From contig OX465283.1 of the NCBI GenBank assembly GCA_949987705.1, forward strand, positions 166,237,850 through 166,301,849: 64,000 nucleotides of DNA. The letters are read 5' to 3'. Shown piece after piece: positions 1 through 10,060 of this stretch. The notes beneath the pieces are model-generated. The model was not told the DNA's origin and did no database searches. It saw only the letters and a program-made list of their open reading frames with translations. The stretch's first letter is position 1; each line of letters begins with the position of its first letter. The stretch comes from Thereva unica. Its lineage: Eukaryota; Arthropoda; Insecta; Diptera; Therevidae. Made by a program: the position numbers and the translations under genes.

Positions 1-959
1 TATTTTTATTTCATTTAGTCCTTTTCTTGCTTTGTTTAAATGATTCTTGTATATGTTCTCTTCTGTTCTGTTTTGTTTTTAATTTTTAATTCCCTGATCA
101 GTTAAATTGACATGTAAATATTAGAAAAATAAAGTAGACATTTTATTTTTGTTAAACTTTTATTTTGTGCTTGTGAATATTTTCTTACTAGTTAAAATCG
201 GATTGTTTATGGAAAAATATAAATTTGTTTGCTCTTGGAAGTATCAGGATAAAGGGATATAGTTTCGAGAAATGGGTAAGTTTTTTTTAATTAGTTTTAT
301 TATCATAATCAAAAAATATTCATTTTCCTTTATTTGCACTTTTTTTTAATTGGAAAGCATTTATTTCGTATTTAAAACACAGAAGGATGAATCTATCTCT
401 TTTTTTTTTTTCTAAAATGGTGTTTTTTTCTGGATAAAATTGTTCGGTAATACAAAGTGTCTCAAAGTAATTTAGGATACTGGTTTAATGCATGAATGCG
501 TTGACAGATCAAGTTTACACTGTATATTTCAATGATGGCAGATCTATTAATGCGGCACCACCTTCAATGCATCGCAATGCAGTGCAACAGTTGTCTAACT
601 TTTAACTTTTACGCATACAACGCATTCAATACTCTGTCAAATTGGTCTTGTTTTTTTCTGCAAAATATTATTAGCTCGGATTAACTCAGTAATATATTAA
701 AAATAGATTTTATTGAGGGATTCAGCACAAGTTCACCATGAATTCAAATTTCAAAACGCATTTAAGGACTAACACGTAACGCATTAATGTGTTAAATCCA
801 TATAATGTAACGCATAGCAGTTAAATCCAATCAAGTATAGCAATGCAATGCAACGCAATTATGTACTTTCAGCTTTAGTCAGATACGCGACGCGGACCCA
901 TTGTAACAATCCCTTCAGAAACTCAACTAATGAGGCTTGATCTGACTTCCTTGGTGAAT
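1..959. other. AT-rich noncoding DNA
   Basis: No open frame or RNA gene can be supported. The stretch is T/A-rich with homopolymer runs. Around 565-600 and 837-860 there are short runs of alternating GCAATG/GCAACG words in similar context, which may be worn ends of a small repeat, but no boundary or target-site duplication is visible. Confidence 0.5.
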
Positions 960-1145
960 ATTACGCAAACGCCACTCCTACGGTTTTGGGTTATTTAAAT
1001 TTTATTATTTTTAAGAAGGACTCACCTTTTGAATAGATAAGCTCCCCCGATTCGGGCCACCTGGCCTCGCTAGGTACCATGATATTGATATTACATCGGT
1101 TCATCTCGTTGAGGACTTGACCCAGCCGTCTATAAGAGAGCAGCG
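960..1145 (-). mobile_element. Non-LTR retrotransposon fragment, endonuclease domain
   Basis: The - strand reads without a stop for about 45 codons through LGQVLNEMNRCNINIM and then SEARWPESGELIYSKGE. This matches the layout of the apurinic-type endonuclease of RTE-like LINEs, where a helix ending in '...ILGISEVRW...GSGEL' precedes the active site. A stop follows, and then PKTVGVAFA, which resembles the next conserved strand (GVGFAL). The frame is short, interrupted and isolated from any reverse transcriptase, so this is a dead fragment. A CAAAAG/GTGAGT string inside it looks like a splice donor but is better explained as LINE sequence. The call rests on motif recognition only. Confidence 0.6.
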
Positions 1146-2869
1146 TTCATATATTTCAAAAACGAAGGTCGTTGTGTTATCCATTCGGATCCGAAGCATT
1201 TTTTGCAGTTCACTGTAATTTGAACAGTCATATTTTTTAACAGAAAAATTTCTATTTAGAAATACTCAATAACAGTTTTTCTTTTAAAAACTCCATTTTC
1301 GGCAATGGCATTTCTCCATTCATCCAGTACATATTTCCATGTCATCTAAGACCAGAACCACAGAAACTTAAATTTTTTGAACGAAACTTTTTAAAACACA
1401 ACTATAGGAAATTTGACAGGTCTTCAATCAGTAATATTAGTAAATAACTTGAAATTAGAATATAAAAAAAACAGCTCTCAATAACGATAAATCCAAAATA
1501 TTAATAGTTTAATAATTAAAAATTAACGATTAATGATTAATAAAACGGATTAATGAAACAATAAAACAAATTAAATTCAAATATGATTACTGATTGGAAA
1601 ACTTCAAATTCGAAACTGTACAAACCTTAACGAAATGTCACTGATTTAATACTTCTTATTTTAATATCCAAAAAAAAAACTTTAAGATACGAAAATCCCT
1701 TCGGTATATGGTAAGATATAAAATATCACAACAATTTTAATAAAGGGCATCATTTTTTTTTGCTCATATTTATTTATAAATAACGCTCCATATATATTTT
1801 CTTTAGTTTCACTTTTTGCTTATAATTATTTTCAACATTATTTATTTTTTTATTTAATTATTTTTTGAGATTTTAATTTTGAAAAAAAATGGTATGAGGA
1901 AAGCAATTGGGAACCATTAGTAAGGTAAGCTACACATTTCATACAATTAGAATAGGGTAAAGATAACTAATTAATCATGTATAAAATAATAGTGATATAT
2001 ATAACAAAAAATTTCTTTTGTTAAATAATATTTTTACAACGTTATGCTAAAACAAATTAAAAAAAAAAAAACAAAAAAACAAAACTAGGTCATTAATCAT
2101 TAGAGAAAAAAAATACAAAATATCAACTCATGCTTAAGAGATAATAAACAAAATATAAAATAACATCAAAGTTGTGAAGAAAAATATGGTCAAATATAAA
2201 AACTAAATAAAAAAAACGAAGTAAAAAAACCTGAAAGCAAAACCTATTATGATTAAACAAAATAAAACATATTTTTATAAATACTCAAATCAATCATCAA
2301 GCATTTGCATCTTTTTTTTTAAATAAAAAAAAACTCGTAAGTCATAGAAAGAAACGCCAAACACTTAGCATTGTATGTAAATTAAAAAAACAAACAAAAA
2401 TAAAACATTAAGAAATCATAAAACAAAATTAAAATAAATAGAAAAACAATCAAAAAAAATATTTGAATAACTAAAATTTTTACCTAAAAAATACTTAAAA
2501 TAGCACTATAACAAAAAAAGCGGTTGTTTAAGTAATTGTAAAAATAAACCGATAAGAATTTATCCAATTGTTTATATGAAATTGAGAGGGGAGAATTTGT
2601 ATAAAGAAGAAGCATTTATATTCTTTCCGTTGTTAGATATATTTTGCAAAGATATATCGTTTTATTCATTTTGACTCTTAACTAAATATATAAATAATTT
2701 TTTTACCGTCAACAGTTTCTGTATGATATATTGAATGTAAATAGCTATAAACAAATTCTAAAGAGTTATAGTATAGACTTGTTAAAAAAAACTATTTTTA
2801 TTTTTCGTTATTAAATTTTAAATTATTTATTCGGTTAAGCAGTTTTTCAGATTTTGTAGTCATCGTGAG
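1146..2869. other. A-rich low-complexity noncoding DNA
   Basis: Extremely A-rich DNA from about 1430 to 2560, made of A tracts broken by C, T and short AAATAAA words. There is no open frame above noise. It resembles the 5500-7270 stretch, as if the transposon cluster between them had landed in one long A-rich block. Confidence 0.5.
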
Positions 2870-3108
2870 ATGTGATGGGCTCGGCTCTTCTACCAAGCAG
2901 AGAAGCTTGGTGGCTACGATGTCCTTCTAGCCGAAACTGAGTCTCCCTCGTTATCGGAACCCATAGATCTTACCGTAGCAGCCTTTCCGAGCAGGGTCTT
3001 CTTTGTTCATACGGGGTAGATACTCTGGCCATCGGAGCCCACCGTGCTTTATTTTTATAGATTACGTCGTTGAAGATTCTCCGGAATCGTTAACTCTTAC
3101 ATAAAGGC

Positions 3109-3346
3109 CAGGGGCGGCGCTTTCATAGGTTCGAATGGTGCACTTGAACCGGGCGCAATTAGATAAAGGCGCAATTTTAGAAAATCTTTACAAAAAATTG
3201 AAAAAGTGTTCCCGTAACTTCATTTTCATCTTTTAAAGGAATTGTGTATTTTTCCATTGTTCTTCACTGCGACCAAAAAATGAAGAGCTAATGGGGCGCA
3301 ATATAGCTTACTGCACCGGGCGCAAAAAATGCAAGCGCCGGCTCTG
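3109..3346. mobile_element. hAT-like MITE with 8-bp target duplication
   Basis: The left end reads CAGGGGCGGCGCTTTCAT and the right end is its imperfect inverse (GCAAGCGCCGGCTCTG). Both ends continue inward with a CACCGGGCGCAA motif. It is flanked by ATAAAGGC on the left (3101-3108) and ATAAAAGC on the right (3347-3354), an 8-bp duplication with one mismatch, as expected of hAT elements. It carries no coding sequence. Related sequences occur at 41872, 45078-45300 and 45864-45921. Confidence 0.8.
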
Positions 3347-3450
3347 ATAAAAGCCAACAATTCTCCGAAGGACTATCCTCTCGAACACAGCTAAAACATT
3401 AGAGTAGGTCTGTTGGTCTTTAGCAGCTGTGCGAGTTTGTGGTTCCATGT

Positions 3451-3670
3451 TAAGCCAGCTCTATACGATGCGAACGTTTGATTCGAATGTAGGCTTCAAA
3501 TGATTGAGTCAATACCCACATCAGCCCGAACATGTGCAAATACGAACGTTGGATGCACGTTGGACGCTTGACATTGGACACTCGTAGTTCAAGCATCTGC
3601 CAACGATGCGTCCTACCATCAAGCGTCCAACGTTGGAGGGTGTTTACAGCCTCGTGTAGAGCCAGCTTTA
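3451..3670. mobile_element. MITE with TAAAGCCGGCTCTACACGA-type ends
   Basis: The left end TAAGCCAGCTCTATACGATG and the right end CTCGTGTAGAGCCAGCTTTA are inverted repeats. Inside, GTTGGACGCTTGA and its inverse TCAAGCGTCCAAC form a second, internal stem. Two further copies of the same family lie at 35433-35832. It interrupts the RTE-like LINE between the reverse-transcriptase and C-terminal motifs. The terminal TA is consistent with a TA target duplication. Confidence 0.75.
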
Positions 3671-4403
3671 TTGTTGGCTGCCACTATTGACTAATTTTAC
3701 TCCTTAAAATTCGTGCTCCTCACCCTTAATTGTGGTACTCATGTCACGTGTTCCTGCAAACGCGATCATCCATGCACTTGGTTTTACTCTAATGGATGAA
3801 CAGTGCCAGCTTTCGTACCACCCGCTCAATCTGGGTGAAGGCGTCCTGTACTTGATGTTCCTGCGGTCCTTCGTCCTGCTCTTGACGTTTTACCAATGAT
3901 GTCAATACCGTCTGCATAAGCCAGTGATTGGGTGAACTTGTAATTGAGGAGGATTGTTCCCCTTGCTTTCACCCCGCAGGAAAGCCAGATCGCCTCTTTG
4001 TCGAAGTCCATTATAGATGTTGACCTTGATCATGGTCAACCGTGGTTTATCGAGTCAGCTTATTGGGAATCCCGAATTTTCTCATGGTTTTGTAGAGTTA
4101 TATTCTGACTATTCTACCATAAGCGGCATAAGTCTAAGAAGAGCTATTGGATCGAGATTTCAAATTCAACTGTAAAGCCTTATCCGAAAATAAAAGCGAA
4201 GGTTATCAGCTCCCAATGCAATCTCCAATCTTCTTTAAGTCATCTATTCTTTCGTCTCTTCATGTTTGGTTTTCTGCTAGCCTTCGTCAAGATTACGTTT
4301 ATATAATTATTTCACTGTATTATTTCTTGGTTACGTTACGTGTCCCAGCCACCGTAGCCTTTTTTGTTTAACCTTAACGCTTAATTTAATTTAAGATATA
4401 CAA

Positions 4404-4800
4404 TTAGTTCTTCTTTTTTGTTGGGGAATTGGGTCCAAGAGGACCCCGGCCATTTATTTGGCCTATTGTACCATACCCATATACCTTATATTTGTAGGTC
4501 AGACCGTCAGACACATTCAGCAGTCGAGCTAGTGGCAAAACTTGCAAGTGAGGTCCTCGACCCTTCCTATCCTCCATAAGTGGTAATTCAGGGCGCAGGG
4601 TTCTATAATCAATCCAACAGAACGGACCGATGAATATATGTAATGCAATTGGTCCATAAAATCCCATAAGTGTGGTAGGAGAGGAAACGTGCATCCTGGC
4701 AGAGCCTCCATATCAAGGTAAAGGCATAACTTTACATCGTTGCTTGGTAGGCTTTGAAGGGTGTGGTCCCTCTCAACCATTAAGTGGGAGCCACCATGTC
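4404..4800 (-). mobile_element. LINE fragment, C-terminal zinc-finger region
   Basis: The - strand encodes CALNYHLWRIGRVEDLTCKFCH, the Cys/His segment that follows the RNase H domain in I-superfamily non-LTR elements (usual GHCxLNYHL...CRFC). A stop then falls where the next Cys residues would be. The same motif appears on the + strand at about 26950-27110, so at least two copies of this type have died in the window. Nothing upstream on the - strand extends it convincingly. Confidence 0.65.
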
Positions 4801-7327
4801 CAAGGATATATCACTCCCCATTAAACGCTAAGTTGATACTTTATGAAATGTAAAATGCCGAAATGTTGAAAAATTGTGTGATGTGCCTTGAGATAAGCCA
4901 CCAAACTTGCTTCATTTCTTGCAACTACGACGAACTCACAACAGAATCACGATTCAACTGAAATCAATTTTCCGCCACTATATAACCGATTGGCTTCATT
5001 CACAATTTGGCAACCAGCTGTCAGCTGGCCAAAGGCATTTCCGTTTAGCGTATTAAATTGAAATAGAAATAAAATTATAAAGATCGCGAAACAACAAAAA
5101 AAGTAAAAAAAAAATTATTTTATTTTAAATTAGGCTGGAATGCCTTATACAAATTTTTCTCCAGATCTTCCACATTTTTTTACATCCAGCTGAGTTATTT
5201 CCATCTTGAGAGCATAACGAATCAAAAAATTATGTCGTATGAATCGCGAGTTATGGTCTTGAGTTCATACAAAAAACATATTCAGTGTGTCCCGAATTTT
5301 CCAATCTTCCGGGCCAATTTTCCAATTATCTTTTCCCTGAAAACTTTATTCGAGCTATTACGAGCACTTTAGCAAAATTAAGTCAAATCGGTCCAACCGT
5401 TCTCACGTGACTCGCTTACCAACGAACAGCAATTACAACTAAATTGTCCCTTCATGCAAAATCTGGAAAAGAAGCTTCGTTAAGTTTGTTAATCTGATTG
5501 ACAGTTTTTATTTCTTCCTGGGAAAAGTAAAAAAAAGGAAAAATTTTAAGATCTTTAAAAAAAAATTAAAAAAAAACATTTACGAAATGTTATAAAAGCA
5601 TAAAAAATTTGTGATATCGATATTATATTGTTTTGAAAACACTAAGAGAAAAAAAAATAATGCTTAAATGTAAATTAAATGTAAAAAAAAATATTACAAA
5701 AACTTTCTTTTTTTAAGAAAAATAAAACTTGTTTATAACGCTGTTGTTTTTATAAGAAAAAAATGAAAATGAAACCATTTAATACAAAAACAAAAAAACT
5801 AAATAGTTATTGTAAAAAAAAATATTCTACATTATATATGACTAACTAGAATGCTACTAATATACACATAAAAACCATGCACACGAATGTAAAAACTAAA
5901 ATATAAATAAAATTGATAAATTTTTTATATAAAATTAATTAATGCAAAATCACTAGACAAAATAAATCTATATGCGAGCTTTTACTAGGGAGTTAATAAA
6001 AACAAAAATGTATAGAATCCAAAAACAACAAAAAAAATAAATTAAAAACAAAAAATAAATAAAAAGATCATGACTTAATATTCGAAATCATACAAAAATT
6101 ACTAATAAAATGAAACAAAAAAAATATAGAAATTTAAGAGTTATACATAAATAAAAAACAAAAAAAATACAAAATAAATTGCTTAAGAAATAAAGTAAAA
6201 TTTAAAAAAAAATGTGAATGTTACGCGCCTTCATCGTCAAATAGATGTAAAAATAAATATATATAGACGCTAAATTTAAAGAAATGATTTAAAATTAAAA
6301 CAAAAAACGCAAAATTAAATTTTTAGTAGTAATAATAAAGAAATTTTTTAAAAATTAAATTACTGAAGAAGAAGAAAACAGAGATTAATGTTTGTGTTCA
6401 CGATAGATATCAATGAGATAAATACTGAAATTCTATACGAGAAAAAAACCAAACGAATGATCTTAATGTTGTGAATATTATCTATCGGTCAGTAGCGAAT
6501 AAAAAAATACAAAATATCATAAAAAAAATATTTAAAACAAAACTTTTTTAACAGCGAAAATTTAGTAAAAAAATGGATAAATTTAATGATATTTAAGAAG
6601 ATATGTATAAATTCCCCAAAAAAACACAAAAGCGGCTTTTGTTATTAAATTTACATTTTTAAAACCAAACAAAAAATTTAAAAAAAAAAACACACAATTA
6701 TTAATCTAATAATTTGAAGAAAAAAAATGGAAAACACACATAGCCCTTATACACACACTGGCACACACGCAAAAACACAGAAAATAAAAACACATGATTT
6801 TTTACATTATTAATTAACTAATAAAGCAATCGGCAATTTTTTGTATAAAAAAAAGAAAATAAAAATAATAAATTAAAACACAAATTGTAAAAATTTAAAA
6901 GTAAATAAAAATGAAAATCGTCTAAAACAAATGCATTATATAAAAAAAACAAAAACAAAGTCAAAAATCCTCTTTTTTTATAAAAAAAAAAAACAAAACA
7001 AAATAAAAATAAAATAAAAAGTAATATAAAACTAATTTTTTAAGCACTAATTGTTGATATTATAATTTTAGTTTATATTTGACTTACATATATCTTAAAT
7101 ATTTAAATAAAAGGAAATATTTATTTAATAAATGAGAGTACTAACTATTAATTACATTTTTAATAAAGAACAAAAAAAATAAAAGAAAAACAAAAAACAA
7201 AACAAAATGTTGTTAATGTTAAAATAATTGTTAAAAATAATATTTCAAATAAAAATACGCAAAAATAAAATCGTTCCTTTTTATTTTTAATCGTTGATAT
7301 TCTACACATACAGAAATATATAACATA
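4801..7327. other. A-rich noncoding DNA, no gene seen
   Basis: 4850-5480 is of mixed composition and contains a string like AAATCGGTCCAACCGTTCTC, a kind of sequence often met in noncoding ends of insect transposons. 5500-7270 is almost pure A-rich low-complexity DNA. No coding frame, RNA gene or clean inverted repeat could be supported. Confidence 0.5.
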
Positions 7328-7429
7328 CTAGCTGGGACCCGGTACGCTTCGCTGCATAATCCAATAGTAGCCAATAAAAGCGATCCATTGACTTGGCATT
7401 TTTCGAGATATGAATTTTACATGGATGAA

Positions 7430-8265
7430 GTGCGTGAAAGAACGGATACATGGGTCTTGAGATGGCCACCATGGATCTAACGGTATATTGAGTATACTAC
7501 ATTGCTTATTTTTTTTTTTTTTTATGTGACAGACTAGAGACTTAGGGAAAGTCCCTTTGTACTGTCGACAATCTATTTTTTCCGTATACACTGTCGAACA
7601 GCAGCTCTAGCCGGAAGATAGAGAAGAGAGAGAGAGAATAGAGGAAGGAACTGTACTGTCTGTCACAACCTAGCCGCGATATTTTTTTTATTCCACCTAC
7701 TCGCAACCCTTTCGCGACTCTGACATCGGGGCATCGAGAACAACTCGCTGGAGTGTTATGCTTCCTGAAACGAGTTGAATCTCATCAACCAACCAATGAC
7801 ATGCGCTTGGTGGAGCGGGGGAGGACTAGGGAAGGCTATGACAGAAGGAATGTAAAGAGGGAAGAAGAGAGAAGGGAAGTTATGTAGGTGGGAGAGTGGA
7901 AAAGGCGAAGGACCGTGGGGCTGGCCGGAATTCGAACCCGGGACCTCTGGGACAGCAGTCAGGAGCCTTACCCCTAGACTACCGAGGCCCCCCTTATTGT
8001 AATTAACTTATCATACCCTTTACTTTGATACCCCCAATGTCGAGGTGATTGTGAAGAAAGTGGTAATCCGCCCTCTTGAGACGGCCGCCATGGATCTAAC
8101 GATGTATTGAGTGTACTTTATTGTTTATTGTATTCTACTTATCATACCCTTTCATTTGATACCCATGTCGAGGTGGTTTTGAAGAAAGTGGTAATCTGTC
8201 CTGTTGATACGGCCGCCATAGGTCTAAAGGTATATTGAGTGTACTATATTGCTTATTATATTTCA
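7430..8265. repeat. Tandem repeat, 131-bp unit, split by a SINE
   Basis: Two adjacent units begin CTTATCATACCCTTT at 8007 and 8138 (period 131). They share TGTCGAGGTG, GAAAGTGGTAATC, ACGGCCGCCAT and GGTCTAA/GATCTAA blocks and a TATTGAGTGTACT end. A third partial unit (GAGATGGCCACCATGGATC to ATTGCTTATT, about 7450-7510) lies on the other side of the SINE. The array stops near 8265. Confidence 0.7.
7511..7992 (-). mobile_element. tRNA-derived SINE
   Basis: Read on the - strand, the element starts at 7992 with a tRNA-like head of about 70 bases. It has an A-box-like TAGTCTAGGGGTAAGG and a B box GGTTCGAATTCC at the usual spacing for an internal RNA polymerase III promoter. A body of roughly 400 bases follows, with a GA-rich tract, and it ends in a poly(A) tail (the T run at 7511-7523 on +). 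The hexamer CTTATT flanks both ends (7505-7510 and 7993-7998). The uninterrupted neighbour unit reads straight through this site, which confirms insertion into a pre-existing tandem array. The source tRNA cannot be named safely. Confidence 0.85.
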
Positions 8266-8514
8266 GTTTAGTTTCAATAGCGTCATGTAAAAAATGTATT
8301 GTCATGTATTGGTTGACAGCTGTGTAAATTTGAAATTTCGAAATTTGTCATGCTCTCATGCCTCTTTTATTCGCTCAGAGTGTGAATTGGAAACGGCTGG
8401 CATGCAGATAACTGAGGTGCTGATCCCCCTCCTTTTTTTTTATGAAAAAACCAAGCTTAGGTGTAACCCTTTGTACTACCAGTCCGTCATGTCGTTCAGT
8501 TCATGGTGCAATGT

Positions 8515-8880
8515 CTAGTAGTAGCTTGGTTTGAAGAATAGAGGAGATTAGGAAAGGTTAGAGGGGGTCTGGAGGGTGTAGAAGAAAATGACGATGAACC
8601 TCACGTTTGAACTCTAAGATGTTGTACGAGTTCGGAAATACTGACTGCGGGAGATCATTCCACAATCGAGTTGTTCTATTCATAAACGAACTTCTAAACC
8701 GTATTGTGCGTGAACGAGGGGGCTGTAGGGTATGGGGGTGAGCCGAGCTGGCTAGTCTTGTGTTGCGGGAAAAGTATTGCCGTGCAGGCAGGAGGTCCTG
8801 AATTTCGGTGGAACAGTCGCCATGGTAATAGCGATAAAGTATGGAGAGGGCTGCTACATTCCTACGGTGGCTCAAGGTGT
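8515..8880 (-). mobile_element. LINE 3' end, reverse transcriptase C-terminus (Jockey/CR1-like)
   Basis: A 105-codon - strand frame (8875-8558) contains RRNVAALSILYRYYHGDCS, then SSFMNRTTRLWNDLPQSVFP and FKREVHRHFL. This is the conserved end of the reverse transcriptase ORF of many Jockey/CR1-like LINEs. The stop follows at 8558 and a short 3' UTR runs to about 8515. The same UTR sequence (GACCCCCT...CCTAATCTC...CTTCAAA) recurs at 35880-35930 on the + strand. This frame is intact but it is only the last tenth of the protein, so the copy is 5'-truncated, as is typical. Confidence 0.8.
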
Positions 8881-8884
8881 CTAT

Positions 8885-10060
8885 GGAGGCGCGAGAGGGG
8901 CCATCACCATCCTATGACAACAATACTGTTTCGTCCATCCAAACGTCTCCCTCGTGGAATGACACACGGCAATGCGTTAGGAGATTGTTCAGTAGGGCAA
9001 AAAATGCTCGGATATGCGAAGAACACAGAATCATCTTTACAGCCTACAACAAGGAGCTGAGATCCAAAAGGATTGTCTAGATCTAGAGAAACTATTATCA
9101 GAGCCTGTAGTATCTACCAGAGGCAACTAGCCTTCCAAAAAAGTAGGATGGCTCATACAACTCTAACTAGTCAGGTACCTTGAGGTGCATGTTCAGCGAC
9201 CATTTTCCAGTATTATTTCTCAAAACCGCTTAACCCTAAAAGCTGGGTACAGTTTTAGGACCATTCCAGACCGATATTCCCGGAGCCCTTTGAGGAGCAT
9301 CTTCTACCTCATGGGTAGTGGCCACTTTTCAACCCTACAAATCCCCGGAAGGAGATGGAGTTTTCCCGGCTCCTTTTTCAGAAATCTCTTCTGAGCCAGC
9401 TTCAAATGGGGTTACATTCCAACCATTTGAAGGAGAGTCGTGGTGGTTTTTATCCTTAAACAAAACAAGAGGCCTAAACCGTATAGACCGTTCAGCTTTC
9501 TTTTGCAAACAACGAGCATCACGGGCAAGCTGGAGCCTTCTCTATTCCTCTACATAGCTCTCAATTCTTTACTCAAGTGGTAAATCAACAGAGGTTGCTT
9601 TACACCTACCTAGTCATTAAAATCGAAAAAGCCACCCTCGCTAAGGACACCGACCTCAATGTGGAGCTTTTTCCGCGGTACTCTGGTTGTCAATGAACTT
9701 TTGACTGCTTCTTCTTCTTATTTCTTTCATTATCTCGGAGAAGTTTTACTTGACCATTATAGAGATCACGAGAACAGCATGCCGAGAAGTTAAAAGATAA
9801 GAAATAAGGTCGTTCTGGTCCCTTTGGAGGTAGGTCCTATTTGTATCCAGGGTACGACAGTTGAGTACTCAGACTCAGGCAAATATCTGGTAGTGATGCT
9901 GGATAAAAGACTGAACTAGACTATTATTTTTCGGACAAAGGGGGATCCCTTAGCCCATAAAAAATCTATATGTTTAACGCATAGCTGTTGTGAACCAACC
10001 ATATTTACGATTGCTGATCTACGAGTACATCTAGCTCACACAGCAAAAATCTACAATATC
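8885..10060 (+). mobile_element. LINE reverse transcriptase remnant (I-superfamily-like)
   Basis: Successive broken frames give, in the right order, CVRRLFSRAKNARICEEHRI with FTAYNKELRSKRI (linker before the reverse transcriptase), ATFQPYKSPEGDGVFPA (usual PYKSPGPDGIFPA), KIEKATLAKDTDL, and VEYSDSGKYLVVMLDKRLN (usual VKYLGVxLDxKLxW). Numerous stops and frameshifts show it is long dead. It begins within a few bases of the oppositely oriented LINE end at 8515-8880, so the two insertions abut. Confidence 0.7.

Larger units (their letters stand above)
2870..4140 (-). mobile_element. RTE-like LINE, decayed reverse transcriptase and C-terminus
   Basis: Read on the - strand, 4011-3826 encodes KFTQSLAYADGIDIIGKTSR. 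This is the catalytic block of an RTE-like reverse transcriptase (usual form LAYADDIDIIGR, here with the second Asp replaced by Gly). Further on, after a MITE, come VFERIVLRRIVGF (usual FERKVLRKI.G) and, after a second MITE, HGGLRWPEYLPRMNKEDPAR and then (in another frame) RGRLSFG.KDIV, matching the GRPxxRWxD tail. Stops and frameshifts are frequent, so it is inactive. Removing the inserts at 3109-3346 and 3451-3670 restores the order of the motifs. It is not contiguous with the endonuclease fragment at 960-1145, which lies on the wrong side for one element. Confidence 0.75.

Noticed and set aside
960..1145. Apparent exon ending in a CAAAAG/GTGAGT splice donor
   Set aside because: The translated residues match a LINE endonuclease block that continues past the supposed donor.
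7923..7992. A functional tRNA gene on the - strand
   Set aside because: A and B boxes are present but the stems do not form a proper cloverleaf, and a body with a poly(A) tail follows; it is a SINE head.
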